Source: Saccharothrix sp. ALI-22-I (GTDB lineage Bacteria; Actinomycetota; Actinomycetes; Mycobacteriales; Pseudonocardiaceae). Taken from it: a DNA stretch of 64,000 nt. Shown here one piece after another: positions 1 to 8,386 of this stretch (within the stretch, counting starts at the first letter, position 1; every line of letters starts with the position of its first letter). The translations under genes were made by a program, and so were the position numbers. The stretch lies in assembly GCF_001984175.1 (NCBI RefSeq), contig NZ_MTQP01000046.1, positions 61,191 through 125,190 of the forward strand, given 5' to 3'. Below the pieces are notes generated by a model that saw only the letters and a list, made by a program, of their open reading frames with translations, was not told where the DNA came from and searched no databases.

Positions 1-375
1 CGCGTTCCTCTGATCGACCGGGAGCGAGCCCGTGTCGACCTGCGTGAGCATGTGATCACCACACCCCTGACCGACGCGGTGGCCTCGGGCAATCTCATGT
101 CTTGGGTGACCATGCGGGTCGCCGTCCAGGTCGTCGACGTGGAGGCCGTCGTGTACGCGAACGCCAGCTGGGTCTCCGCCGTCGAGTTGTCCGCCCGCGT
201 GGAGTTCAACAACCACATCGGTACGGTGCCGTGGCCGGAGGCGATGCGTACTCGCCGGGGGATCGACGAGGCGATTCACGCGTTTCTGCGAACGCGGGCC
301 GGCCAGTGGGGCATCGCGGTCAAGTCCGTCGAACTGACCGTCGACTCGCGCATCTTCGGGGCGGTCGTGCTGTAG
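1..375 (+). CDS. SPFH/band 7-like protein, 3' part (5' end outside window)
   Basis: The frame is open from base 1, so the gene begins upstream of the window. The visible residues carry SPFH (stomatin/prohibitin) features: an opening VPLIDRERARVDLREHVI-like strand, then VDVEAVVYAN, and near the end the motif QWGIAVKSVELTVD that normally closes the SPFH core. Such proteins form membrane-associated oligomeric scaffolds. The frame stops straight after this motif, where family members usually run on into a long helical region, so the protein looks C-terminally short. With relics directly downstream, it may be decaying. The family call rests on motif similarity only. Confidence 0.6.
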   Translation, partial: RVPLIDRERARVDLREHVITTPLTDAVASGNLMSWVTMRVAVQVVDVEAVVYANASWVSAVELSARVEFNNHIGTVPWPEAMRTRRGIDEAIHAFLRTRAGQWGIAVKSVELTVDSRIFGAVVL

Positions 376-409
376 GTGCGGGCTGGGCGTCGAGGTCGTG
401 GTCACCGTC

Positions 410-703
410 ATGGACCTTGTCAGCGCACCGCCGGTCAACGGCCTGGGCTGGGCCGTGGAGTACTTCGAGCTGCTGCGGGAGATGCTGGGACGAGCTGACC
501 GGCAAGCCCGACGTGGTCAGGTCCCACGCTGCGACGTGGAACGACATGGCCACCGAACTGCACGCGATGACCACCGAACTCAGCTCGCGGCTGGACGGCG
601 ACCTGCCCGACTGGCGCGGACCTCGTGGCGGGGGTGATCGTGTGGGCGGTCGAGAGGATCTTCGTGGTGACCATTCCGATGATCGCGTCGCAGGAGGTGC
701 ACT
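410..703 (+). pseudogene. WXG100/ESX-like protein, frameshifted relic
   Basis: Three reading frames join into one recognisable protein. The first begins MDLVSAPPVNGLGWAVEYFELL (ATG at 410). The second continues DELTGKPDVVRSHAATWNDM and LPDWRG, and the third gives VIVWAVERIFVVTIPMIA. Together they resemble actinobacterial WXG100-type proteins: helical, with a WRG turn and a hydrophobic C-terminal stretch. The part between WRG and VIVWAVE is shorter than expected. At least two indels separate the pieces, so no intact product is likely. In its family it would be a small secreted effector or ESX substrate. Confidence 0.5.
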
Positions 704-1237
704 GTGGTACAACCCCAACCCACCGGAGAGCTGACCCCGTTCACCCGCTCGTTGCTCGGCGCCACCGTGACCGGGCTCTGGCAGTTGGCCGCGGTGTCGG
801 ACGACGGCACGATCCCCCTGCCGGGCGAGCTCGCCCTTGAGACCGACACGGGGTTCGTCACGCTCTCCTGTACCCAGGAAGGGCTGTCGTGCCGGGAACC
901 GGTGCGACGGGACGAGATCCGCTGGGACACCGAGCCCGACCTGGCGATGGACAACCTCGGGGACGCCGAGGAATGGCTCGGCCTGGTCCCGCTCGAGGAC
1001 CGGGCGAACGTGCCCGAGCTGCCGCTGTTCGTGGCGGCGGTGACCGGCTGGTTCGGTGTCGGCTCCTACCGCGACGCGTTCGCCCTCATCCTGACCGGCC
1101 GCGGCCGGTCGCTCGTCGTCATGACCACGAGCGATTTCGACCTGCGGTGCGCCACCCGCCAGGAGGCCAGCCAACGCGCGGAACAGGTGGCCGTCAACAT
1201 GAACCTGCGCCTGATCGAGCGGGAGCAGCGCCTCTGA
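704..1237 (+). CDS. Conserved hypothetical protein (177 aa)
   Basis: An intact frame starts at GTG 704, six bases after an AGGAGG ribosome binding site at 692-697, which decides the start. The product is soluble and acidic, without signal peptide or membrane segment, and alternates hydrophobic and charged residues as in a small alpha/beta domain. It is not recognised. It lies directly after the WXG100-like relic; ESX-type loci often carry such small proteins as partners, so the two may once have formed an operon. That link is inference. Confidence 0.6.
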   Translation: MVQPQPTGELTPFTRSLLGATVTGLWQLAAVSDDGTIPLPGELALETDTGFVTLSCTQEGLSCREPVRRDEIRWDTEPDLAMDNLGDAEEWLGLVPLEDRANVPELPLFVAAVTGWFGVGSYRDAFALILTGRGRSLVVMTTSDFDLRCATRQEASQRAEQVAVNMNLRLIEREQRL

Positions 1238-1381
1238 CGGCCCGGCGCGCCCTGTGGCGCTGCCAGTGCTCAGCACGCGTCCTTCGATGGCTTGGAGGGC
1301 TTGATCCTTCCCGATAGCCCGGGGCCGGGTTGTTGGACGCGTGGATGCGGCGCGGGCCGGTGATCGTTCCGGGCCAGGTGG

Positions 1382-2050
1382 CTATCCTGCCAGCACGCTC
1401 GCGTAGCCGTGCCAGGTGGCCAGCGTGTTGGCGTGTTCCTCGCCGAAGACACGGCGATGGACCTCCAACGCCGCACGGAACTCCGTCTCGGCTTCGGCGA
1501 ACCGATCCAGTGAGTAGAGGGCCCAGGCGAGTCCGTCCCGGCTGGCCAGCGTGCACTCGTGGTCCGGTACCAGTTCCCGCTGCGCGATCTCCAACGTCTG
1601 CCGGTATACCTGCTCGGCGGCGCGCCAGTCACCTCGCTCACCCAGCCGGCCGGCCAGCGCGTATCGGGTGCGCAGTGTGACGGGGTGATGGTCGCCGAGC
1701 ACGTGTCGTTGGACGTCGAGCACTTCCGACAACTCCGCCTCGGTCTGATCCCGCTGCCCCGGCAGCGTGGGCGTGCCGCGGACGACGGCGAGGTCCGTCC
1801 TGGTCACGAGCGTGTCCGGGTGGTGCTCGCCCAGGGTCCGCCGCTGGGTGTCGAGGATCGCGTCGAGGTCGACCGCCGCCTGGTCGAGATCATGGACGTG
1901 ACGGCGGAAGAGGGTCGCCCCGCGAGCGGCGGTGATCGCCTGTTCGACCAGGTCCGGCGGGACGTGGTCGAGGTACGCCCGGTACAGCTCCAGCGCCGCC
2001 TCGGCGTGCGAGGCCAGTGCGTGCCAGCGAGACCACGTCTTCCACCACCG
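1382..2050 (-). pseudogene. TPR-repeat protein fragment (N-terminus lost)
   Basis: The minus-strand frame is open from about 2050 to the TAG at 1382-1384. It contains at least three tetratricopeptide units of the actinobacterial FxxHPDTL type, for example RRTLGEHHPDTL, RHVLGDHHPVTL and RRVFGEEHANTL, each followed by an A-x-x-L helix. The fragment matches the C-terminal half of NB-ARC/TPR regulators or stand-alone TPR proteins. No start codon with a ribosome binding site is visible, and the frame meets a stop near 2051 where unrelated plus-strand coding sequence begins. It is probably the stump of a larger gene truncated by rearrangement. Confidence 0.6.
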
Positions 2051-2160
2051 TCACCATCGCGCCCGACCCCTACGCCACCGAGCAGCCACTCAAGGCCGCC
2101 GTGCTGGCGCACAACAGCGCCGGCAACGGCCCGACCTCGGCACACGTCCAACTGCGCTGA
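2023..2160 (+). pseudogene. C-terminal stump of an Fn3-like secreted protein
   Basis: A plus-strand frame ending at TGA 2158-2160 reads ETTSSTTVTIAPDPYATE and then HNSAGNGPTSAHVQL. This resembles the last two strands of a fibronectin type III or related beta-sandwich domain, where N-x-A-G is common. It has no start and overlaps the end of the opposite-strand TPR fragment, so it looks like a remnant joined to it by deletion. Confidence is limited by the short length. Confidence 0.3.
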
Positions 2161-2370
2161 CCCGGGACACCGGTCGACGACCCAGCCGACCGGGGCCGCG
2201 GTCACCACCGCTGACTCACCCGACCGCAGAAGTTCGGAAACGGGCGCTGACGGGCACTGCGGACGCTCGGGTTGGCGCTGGTACGTGCCCGAAGGTGCGG
2301 CCACGCCGGTACCGCAACGGCACCGGCGTCTCGACCGAACCTCCACCACTGTCCACTGTGGTCGGCTTGA

Positions 2371-3522
2371 TCAGTGGAACAGCGTGGCGCCAAGCGGGTG
2401 TTGTTGGTCGAACCCGGGGAGTATCAGGAAGCTCGCACTGGCGGTGGTGGTGGTGAACGGCAGCAGTGCGTCGCCGTTGTCCATACGGGTGAGGGTGTTG
2501 GTGAATGTTCGTATGTCGTTCTGGAAGCTGATGAAGAGCAGGCCCGCCGCGGGTTCGTCGATGCCGTAGGAGCGGCGCAGCATGAGGCCGACGCCGACCA
2601 CGCTGGAGTGCGCTCTGCGAAGGTGGGCGTCCGCCGGGATGAGATAGCGCCCGTCCGGTGTTTTGGCGCCGAGGTCCGGGTCGGAGGCGATGGTGCCGCC
2701 GGAGAGGGGGATGCCGGTGTCCCGGCGTCGACCGAAGACTGCCTCCTGGTCGGCGACGGACAGCGTGGCGAACCGCGGCAGATCGAGTTCCATGCGGCGG
2801 AGCACGGCGATGGTGCCGCCGGCGACCGGAGCCGGTCCGGCCAGCCACAGGTCTCGTTGTTCTTGGGCGGTGGTGTGCGGGCCTACGATGCCGTCGATGA
2901 AACCGAGCGGGTTTCGTGGCGCGGTAAGGCTTTGATCTACGGGAACGTTCGAACCGCGGCGCCCGGACTGCCGCCAGCGTTCGCGTACCCGGTCGCCGGC
3001 CTGGTCCAGCAGCGCGGCCGCGACGATCGGTACCACCAGGGCGTCGCCGGCGCAGATCTGTATCAGCAGGTCCCCGCCGCGTGCTTGCGGGGCGATCTGC
3101 TCGCGGGAGAACTGGGGGAGGTCCGCTGCGCCGGGTAGGGAAGGATCGACCATGCGCACCAGTCGGGGGCCGACCCCGATCGTCACGGTGAGATCGCCCG
3201 GCGGCAGGCCCAGCAGTCGTGCGTCGGTCCCCGCGGTGAGCGTGAGGACGGCCTGGCCGAGTTCGGCCAATAACGGGCCGACAGCCACACCGTCGTCGAG
3301 GTCGGTCACTACGGCCAGCAGGTTGGGCTGGGCTGGTCGCGGGAGCGTGATACCCGCCTGATGAGGACCCGTTGGTGGCACCGGCGTGGTTGACGCAGGG
3401 GCATCGAGCTGACCCGACTCAGTGGAACGCGGTTCGCACCCGGCGGTGAGGCCGGCGGCCAGGACGGTGGCGCCGGCACCGAGAAACGCGCGGCGTGACG
3501 GGTGATGGTCGGCTCGGCGCAC
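2371..3522 (-). CDS. DyP-type heme peroxidase, Tat-exported (EfeB-like)
   Basis: Dye-decolorising peroxidase that oxidises substrates with H2O2 using heme, exported folded by the Tat system. Near the N-terminus lies a twin-arginine signal, PSRRAFLGAGATVLAAG, ending at a Cys, so lipidation is possible. The diagnostic GxxDG motif appears as NPLGFIDGIVG. A conserved distal block follows with RRAHSSVVG, the heme-side RRSYGI and FISFQNDI. Length fits the family. The start is uncertain: GTG 3522 places the RR motif at the N-terminus, whereas an in-frame ATG at 3588 would overlap the divergent gene's start codon. The divergent beta-helix lipoprotein suggests a shared promoter region. An EfeB-like iron role cannot be told from general peroxidase function here. 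Confidence 0.85.
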   Translation of the reverse strand: MRRADHHPSRRAFLGAGATVLAAGLTAGCEPRSTESGQLDAPASTTPVPPTGPHQAGITLPRPAQPNLLAVVTDLDDGVAVGPLLAELGQAVLTLTAGTDARLLGLPPGDLTVTIGVGPRLVRMVDPSLPGAADLPQFSREQIAPQARGGDLLIQICAGDALVVPIVAAALLDQAGDRVRERWRQSGRRGSNVPVDQSLTAPRNPLGFIDGIVGPHTTAQEQRDLWLAGPAPVAGGTIAVLRRMELDLPRFATLSVADQEAVFGRRRDTGIPLSGGTIASDPDLGAKTPDGRYLIPADAHLRRAHSSVVGVGLMLRRSYGIDEPAAGLLFISFQNDIRTFTNTLTRMDNGDALLPFTTTTASASFLILPGFDQQHPLGATLFH

Positions 3523-3586
3523 GGTGTGGAGAGTGCCATAGCCGCCCTGCGGCAGGCGAACCCGGCGGTCATGCCAGACTGGGATC

Positions 3587-4927
3587 ATGCCTCGTTTCCG
3601 TCTTCGCGGGATGGCCGCGGTGCTGGGCACGTCAACCCTCGTACTGGCCGGCTGCGGCACCGGCGATGACGGATCGGGCAAGGGCAGTCGACCGGCCGGT
3701 GAGCAGGTGACGATCCGGGTGCCGGCTGACGCCCCGACGATCTCCGATGCGGTGTCCCTCGCCCAGCCCGGTGACCTCGTCCTGGTCGCGCCGGGCGTCT
3801 ACCACGAGTCGGTCAAGGTCGACACGGCCCAGGTCACTGTTCGCGGCGAGTCCCGGGACACGGTCGTCATCGACGGGCAGTTGCAGCGACCGAACGGGAT
3901 CGTCGTCACCGCGCCCGGGGTGGCCGTGGAGAACCTGACCGTGAAGAACAACACGCAGAACGGGGTCCTGGTCACCGGTTCGGCGGCGGCGGCTGCCGGA
4001 ACTCCGGGGCAGGGCGGCTACGACACCGGCGACGAGCCGGTCACCTTCCTGAAGTCGTTCCTGGTCTCCCATGTGACGGCCACCCGCAACGGGTTGTACG
4101 GCATCTATGCGTTCTCCGCCCAGGACGGTGTCATCGAGCACTCGTACGCGTCGGGTTCGGCCGACTCCGGGATCTACGTCGGGCAGTGCAAGCCCTGTCG
4201 CATCGTGGTGCGGGACAACATCGCCGAGCTCAACGCGGTCGGTTACGAAGGCACCAACGCCAGTGGGGACATGTACGTGGTCGGCAACCGCTTCGTCGGT
4301 AACCGGGTCGGGCTCACCACCAACTCCGACCACCAGGAGAAGCTGCTCCCGCAGCAGGGTTCCCACGTCGCCGGCAACCTGGTCGCGGCCAACCAGCAGG
4401 ACTCGACCCCCGAACAGGCCGACGGCGGGTGGGGCATCGGCATCGGCATCGACGGCGGCAGCGACAACCAGGTGCTCCGCAACCGGGTCGACGGCAATGT
4501 CAACGCCGGGCTGGTGATCACCGCGACCGCCGACATACCGCCGAACGGCAACCAGATCGTGGACAACACCTTCACCTCCAACGGTGTCGACGTCGGCTGG
4601 ACGTTCCCCACCGCCACCCAAGGACGGGGCAACTGCCTGCGCGGCAACGATCTCGCGACGACGGTGCCCGCTCAGCTCGCGACGACCGCGTCCTGCCCGG
4701 TCGCCGACCAGTCGCCGACGCCGTCCGGCACGTGGGAGAGCCCGAGGCCACCTCGCGGTATCCCGTTCACCGACGTGGCCGCGCCCGCCCCGCAGCCGCA
4801 GTTCCCGAATGCCACCACCACGGGCGCCACCGCTGTTCCGGCCGTTCCCGCGCTACCGGACATCGCGACGATCCCGCTGCCGTCGGCGTCACTGCTGGCC
4901 GACGGCGCGCTGGTGCGGACATCCTGA
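3587..4927 (+). CDS. Right-handed parallel beta-helix lipoprotein
   Basis: 446-residue exported lipoprotein. The N-terminus has a basic n-region, a hydrophobic stretch and a lipobox LVLAGC with the lipidated Cys at about residue 23. The body repeats short beta-helix rungs such as VTVRGESRDTVVIDG, VENLTVKNNTQNGVLV and the series GLYGIYAFSAQDGVIEHS. This is the NosD/pectin-lyase-like fold (Beta_helix and PbH1 repeats). A Pro/Thr-rich tail follows. Such proteins act outside the membrane, binding or cleaving carbohydrates or supporting metal-centre assembly; no catalytic residues could be assigned. It starts divergently from the DyP peroxidase and ends a few bases from the convergent next gene. 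Confidence 0.8.
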   Translation: MPRFRLRGMAAVLGTSTLVLAGCGTGDDGSGKGSRPAGEQVTIRVPADAPTISDAVSLAQPGDLVLVAPGVYHESVKVDTAQVTVRGESRDTVVIDGQLQRPNGIVVTAPGVAVENLTVKNNTQNGVLVTGSAAAAAGTPGQGGYDTGDEPVTFLKSFLVSHVTATRNGLYGIYAFSAQDGVIEHSYASGSADSGIYVGQCKPCRIVVRDNIAELNAVGYEGTNASGDMYVVGNRFVGNRVGLTTNSDHQEKLLPQQGSHVAGNLVAANQQDSTPEQADGGWGIGIGIDGGSDNQVLRNRVDGNVNAGLVITATADIPPNGNQIVDNTFTSNGVDVGWTFPTATQGRGNCLRGNDLATTVPAQLATTASCPVADQSPTPSGTWESPRPPRGIPFTDVAAPAPQPQFPNATTTGATAVPAVPALPDIATIPLPSASLLADGALVRTS

Positions 4928-4934
4928 GCGGCGG

Positions 4935-5708
4935 CTACCGCGTCGGGGTGACTCCGGGCGCCGGCTGGACCGGAACGTAGGCCTGGGTGTCGAAATCGAT
5001 GATCACCGGCTGCGGCTCGGACGCCACGTCGGCCTGAACCCGGTACATGGTGCCGTCCGAGCCGATCCAGTAGCGGACGTTCCCCGCGGTACCGGGCTTG
5101 CCGCGCGCGGCCGGCCCGGACATGACGTCCACCTGACGGCCGCCCACCTGGTCCTGGCCGACCCAGGCGGCGCCGTTCTGCGGCAGCAGTTCGGCGTTGT
5201 CCGGCCGGTCGCTACCGAGACTGAGCGCGATGAGCAACGAACTGTCCAGCGAACTGCCGGACGTCTGCAGCGGACGACGATGCCAATCAGATCCGGGCGG
5301 CGACGCCGGCGCCTCCGCCGGGGTATTCGTCATCGGATGGACGAACACAGTGGTGGAGTTCCATTGAATCAGCCCGTCGCTGGACGTATCGCGCCCTGTG
5401 CCGCGCACCACCCCATAACCGAGCTTTGCTCGGTAATCGATGGATCCGGTGATGACCAGCCCACCGGCGGTGGTCGGCACGGTGATCGTCACCGCGCGGC
5501 CTCCCGCCTCGTAATTGCGGAACCGCGCGATCGCCAACCGGTTCACCTCGTCCGAGGTCAACGCACGTGGACCAGTAGGCCCTGAATAAGGATCGATGAT
5601 CAGAAATGCGGCCACCCCGACCGCCACGGCAGCCGCAATGCCGATGACGACTACCGCCCAGCGCGGCCGTAGCGATCGGCGCCGGGGGAGGCGTTGCTGG
5701 GCTCGCAT
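4935..5708 (-). CDS. Membrane-anchored hypothetical protein (257 aa)
   Basis: Begins at ATG 5708 with an Arg-rich cytoplasmic stretch (QQRLPRRRSLRPR), then a single transmembrane helix WAVVVIGIAAAVAVGVAAFL, then an extracytoplasmic domain of about 210 residues. That domain contains DYRAKLGYGVVRG, YWIGSDGTMYRVQADV and a C-terminal Pro-rich tail. The topology and the YWIGSDG-type strand recall actinobacterial LppX/LprG-like or YcnI-like exported proteins, but no family is certain. It lies convergent with the beta-helix lipoprotein and divergent from the surface protein, with a 131-base promoter region between. Confidence 0.6.
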   Translation of the reverse strand: MRAQQRLPRRRSLRPRWAVVVIGIAAAVAVGVAAFLIIDPYSGPTGPRALTSDEVNRLAIARFRNYEAGGRAVTITVPTTAGGLVITGSIDYRAKLGYGVVRGTGRDTSSDGLIQWNSTTVFVHPMTNTPAEAPASPPGSDWHRRPLQTSGSSLDSSLLIALSLGSDRPDNAELLPQNGAAWVGQDQVGGRQVDVMSGPAARGKPGTAGNVRYWIGSDGTMYRVQADVASEPQPVIIDFDTQAYVPVQPAPGVTPTR

Positions 5709-5839
5709 GCTCCGCACGCGGCAGGATGCTAACAGGTGCGCTGATTCACACCCTGATTCACCCAATCGTATGGCACATGGCGAGACGCCGGTTCTGGTTG
5801 TATGTGACGGTGCACGACGACTTACACAGGGGGATAGCG

Positions 5840-8335
5840 ATGGGCCGGAGAACCCGGACGCGTAGGGGTGGACTGGCGCGGGTGGGGCTGGCCGGCCTGC
5901 TGCTGGCGAGCAGCGGTATCACCGGGGCGACTGCCGGGACGGCTGCCGCGTCGGCGACGGACGGCACGCTGACGGTCCAGGTGTTGCGGGACTTCTTCGG
6001 CACCGGCGTGATCAACACGACGATGGACGTGCCGCAGCAAGGCATGCACGTCGACATCTCCGACCCACAAGGCCGTCACGTCAACGGAATCACGGATGCG
6101 ACCGGAAAGGTCGTGGTGCCGCCGTCCACCGTGCTGACCGGCGGTCATTACCGCGTCGATGTCACTATCCCTGAGCCCTACAGCGATTATCTGCAGGCTG
6201 CGCCGGCCTCGACGGCGACCAACCACTTCGACAGCTTCACCACGTTCGTGGACGTGTCGGACGGCAAGAACGACTCGGTGATCACCGCGGTCTGGAACCC
6301 CGTCCACTATGCCCTGCCGGATTCCCGGTATTTCGTGCCGATCCAGAACGCTGCCAATGGGCACGACACCCGGGCATTGGTGGCGTTCGGGGTGAACGCC
6401 CGCGGTACGTGTCCCGACGATGTCGCGTGTCCGACCACGCTCGCCACCCAGGCCCAGGTGGGCACGACGTTCGGGCTGGCCTACGACAAGGACCGGCGCC
6501 GGCTGTTCCAGAGCGCGTTCGCCCGGCGGCACGCCCTGTACGGGCCGGAAGGTGGGGACGCGATCTACACCGTCCCGGTCGACGGCGGCGGCGCACCGAC
6601 CCTGTTCGCGAAGGTGCCGGGCGCCGCGGTGACACCCCACGACACCACAAACCTGATCAAGGACGGCGGGTTCACCGACGCGCCGACCAAGGAGAGCATC
6701 GGCGGCATTGCGCTGTCGGAGGACGGCTCCACGCTGTACGCGGTGAACCTGCTGACCCGAACCCTGGTCAGCTTCGACGCCACCGGGGCCACCGCCTCGG
6801 CGCCCGCGGCCACGGTGCCGGTCCCGGACCCGGGCTGCGCGGCGCCCACCGACTGGCGGCCGTTTGCTGTCGCCGCACACGATGCCACCCTGTACGTCGG
6901 TGGTGTGTGCAGCGCGGAAAGCACGCAGAACCGCGCGGACCTGAAGGCTGTCGTCTACACCTACGACGGCACGCGATTCACCACGGTGCTGACCCAGTCG
7001 CTTGACTTCGAGCGCGGCGATGTCCTCACCGGCCGATCTGACCCTCCCCAGACCAACCACTGGAACCCGTGGAACACCGACCTGTCGACCTGGGAAGAAC
7101 ACGACGTGACCGGTGACGGCACGATGGTCGACCCGCAGCCGCAACTGGCCAGCCTGGCTTTCGCGCGTGACGGGTCGATGATCCTCGGCTTCCGCGACCG
7201 GTTCATGGACGTGGTGGGCTGGGATGCGCTGGACCCGCGGCCGGGCAACAACGCCAACCAGCGCGGCTTTTCCGGTGGCGACATCAACATGGCCTGCGTC
7301 AATCCCACCGGTGGATACTCCTGGGAAGGCACCGCAAACTGCCCCGACCACGCGAACGACATCAACGACGGCGATCAGGCCGGCGGCGTGGTCGAGTACT
7401 TCCCGGGTGACTACTTTTCTCTGCAGGGCCCCGCAGGGCGCGCGGCGCACCAGGAAGCCGCGCTAGGGTCGGTTGCCTACATTCCGCAGCTGCAATGGGT
7501 CGTCAGCACGCAGATGGACCCGACCGTCAACGCCGCCACGGCCGGGACCGGTTACTACGACATCACGACCGGCGCGGGGCCTGGTAACAACCCTCCGTCC
7601 AACGCGTACGAGTTCGTCGGTCGGGGCCGGAACGGGAACGGGTTCGGCAAGGCCGGTGGGCTAGGGGCCATCGCGTACCAGGCGGCGAACGCGCCGATCC
7701 AGATCGGCAACCTGGTGTGGTTCGACGGCGACCACAACGGCGTCCAGGACCCGGCGGACGTGCGGCTGCCGGACGCGACGATCAACCTGTTGGACGCCGA
7801 CGGCAAGCAGGTCGCCACGACCAGGACCGATGCCGCTGGCGAGTACTACTTCGGCGGTGTCGGTGCCGCCTACGAGCTCACACCGGGCGCGAAGTACACG
7901 GTGCAGTTCAACGTCTGCACCGCGAATACCGGCAAGGTGACGGGTCAGCCGCCCGCTACCGAGCTGCGGTTCACGCTCGGGCTGACCGGTGACGACCGGG
8001 TGCACGACTCCAATGTGGTCCCGCCGACCACCGGGCAGCTGTGCAACGGATACGCGCCTGTCACGGCGCCGGCCAACCCCGGCGAAGTCGATCACACGAT
8101 CGACGCCGGCGTGTACGTCCCACAGCCGCAGCCGACCACGACGCCGCCGACGACGTCCGAACCGCCGACGACCCCGGCCCCGACCACGACGGCCCCGGCC
8201 GGCAAGAACACGGGTTCGCTGGCCGACACCGGTGTTTCCGGTCTGCCGTGGGTGATCCTCCTCGGTGTCCTGGTCCTCGGCGCGGGCGCGGCACTCGCGT
8301 TCGTGAGCCGCAAACGCCGCACCAAGCAGGGCTGA
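5840..8335 (+). CDS. Large cell-wall surface protein with SdrB-like domain and LADTG anchor
   Basis: 831-residue secreted protein starting at ATG 5840. A Sec-type signal (RRTRTRRGG followed by LAGLLLASSGITGATAG) leads into a long beta-rich region. This includes DGGGAPTLFAK- and SEDGSTLYAVN-type blades that suggest a propeller. At about residues 620-770 lies an SdrD B-like/prealbumin-type domain (IGNLVWFDGDHNGVQDP, DAAGEYYFGGV). A Thr/Pro stalk follows (TTTPPTTSEPPTTPAP). The C-terminus is a sortase signal: LADTG at about 794, a hydrophobic helix and the basic tail SRKRRTKQG. It would be linked to peptidoglycan and displayed on aerial or spore surfaces. A strong hairpin ends the transcript. 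Confidence 0.85.
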   Translation: MGRRTRTRRGGLARVGLAGLLLASSGITGATAGTAAASATDGTLTVQVLRDFFGTGVINTTMDVPQQGMHVDISDPQGRHVNGITDATGKVVVPPSTVLTGGHYRVDVTIPEPYSDYLQAAPASTATNHFDSFTTFVDVSDGKNDSVITAVWNPVHYALPDSRYFVPIQNAANGHDTRALVAFGVNARGTCPDDVACPTTLATQAQVGTTFGLAYDKDRRRLFQSAFARRHALYGPEGGDAIYTVPVDGGGAPTLFAKVPGAAVTPHDTTNLIKDGGFTDAPTKESIGGIALSEDGSTLYAVNLLTRTLVSFDATGATASAPAATVPVPDPGCAAPTDWRPFAVAAHDATLYVGGVCSAESTQNRADLKAVVYTYDGTRFTTVLTQSLDFERGDVLTGRSDPPQTNHWNPWNTDLSTWEEHDVTGDGTMVDPQPQLASLAFARDGSMILGFRDRFMDVVGWDALDPRPGNNANQRGFSGGDINMACVNPTGGYSWEGTANCPDHANDINDGDQAGGVVEYFPGDYFSLQGPAGRAAHQEAALGSVAYIPQLQWVVSTQMDPTVNAATAGTGYYDITTGAGPGNNPPSNAYEFVGRGRNGNGFGKAGGLGAIAYQAANAPIQIGNLVWFDGDHNGVQDPADVRLPDATINLLDADGKQVATTRTDAAGEYYFGGVGAAYELTPGAKYTVQFNVCTANTGKVTGQPPATELRFTLGLTGDDRVHDSNVVPPTTGQLCNGYAPVTAPANPGEVDHTIDAGVYVPQPQPTTTPPTTSEPPTTPAPTTTAPAGKNTGSLADTGVSGLPWVILLGVLVLGAGAALAFVSRKRRTKQG

Positions 8336-8340
8336 CACAA

Positions 8341-8381
8341 GTCTGCCCGCCCGCGATCCCGAGTCGCGCGGGCGGGCAGAC
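8341..8381 (+). terminator. Hairpin terminator after the surface protein gene
   Basis: Perfect 15-bp inverted repeat (gtctgcccgcccgcg at 8341-8355, its complement at 8367-8381) with an 11-base loop. It starts six bases after the stop codon and has no T-run, as is common for actinobacterial I-shaped terminators. Confidence 0.85.
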
Positions 8382-8386
8382 GACCT

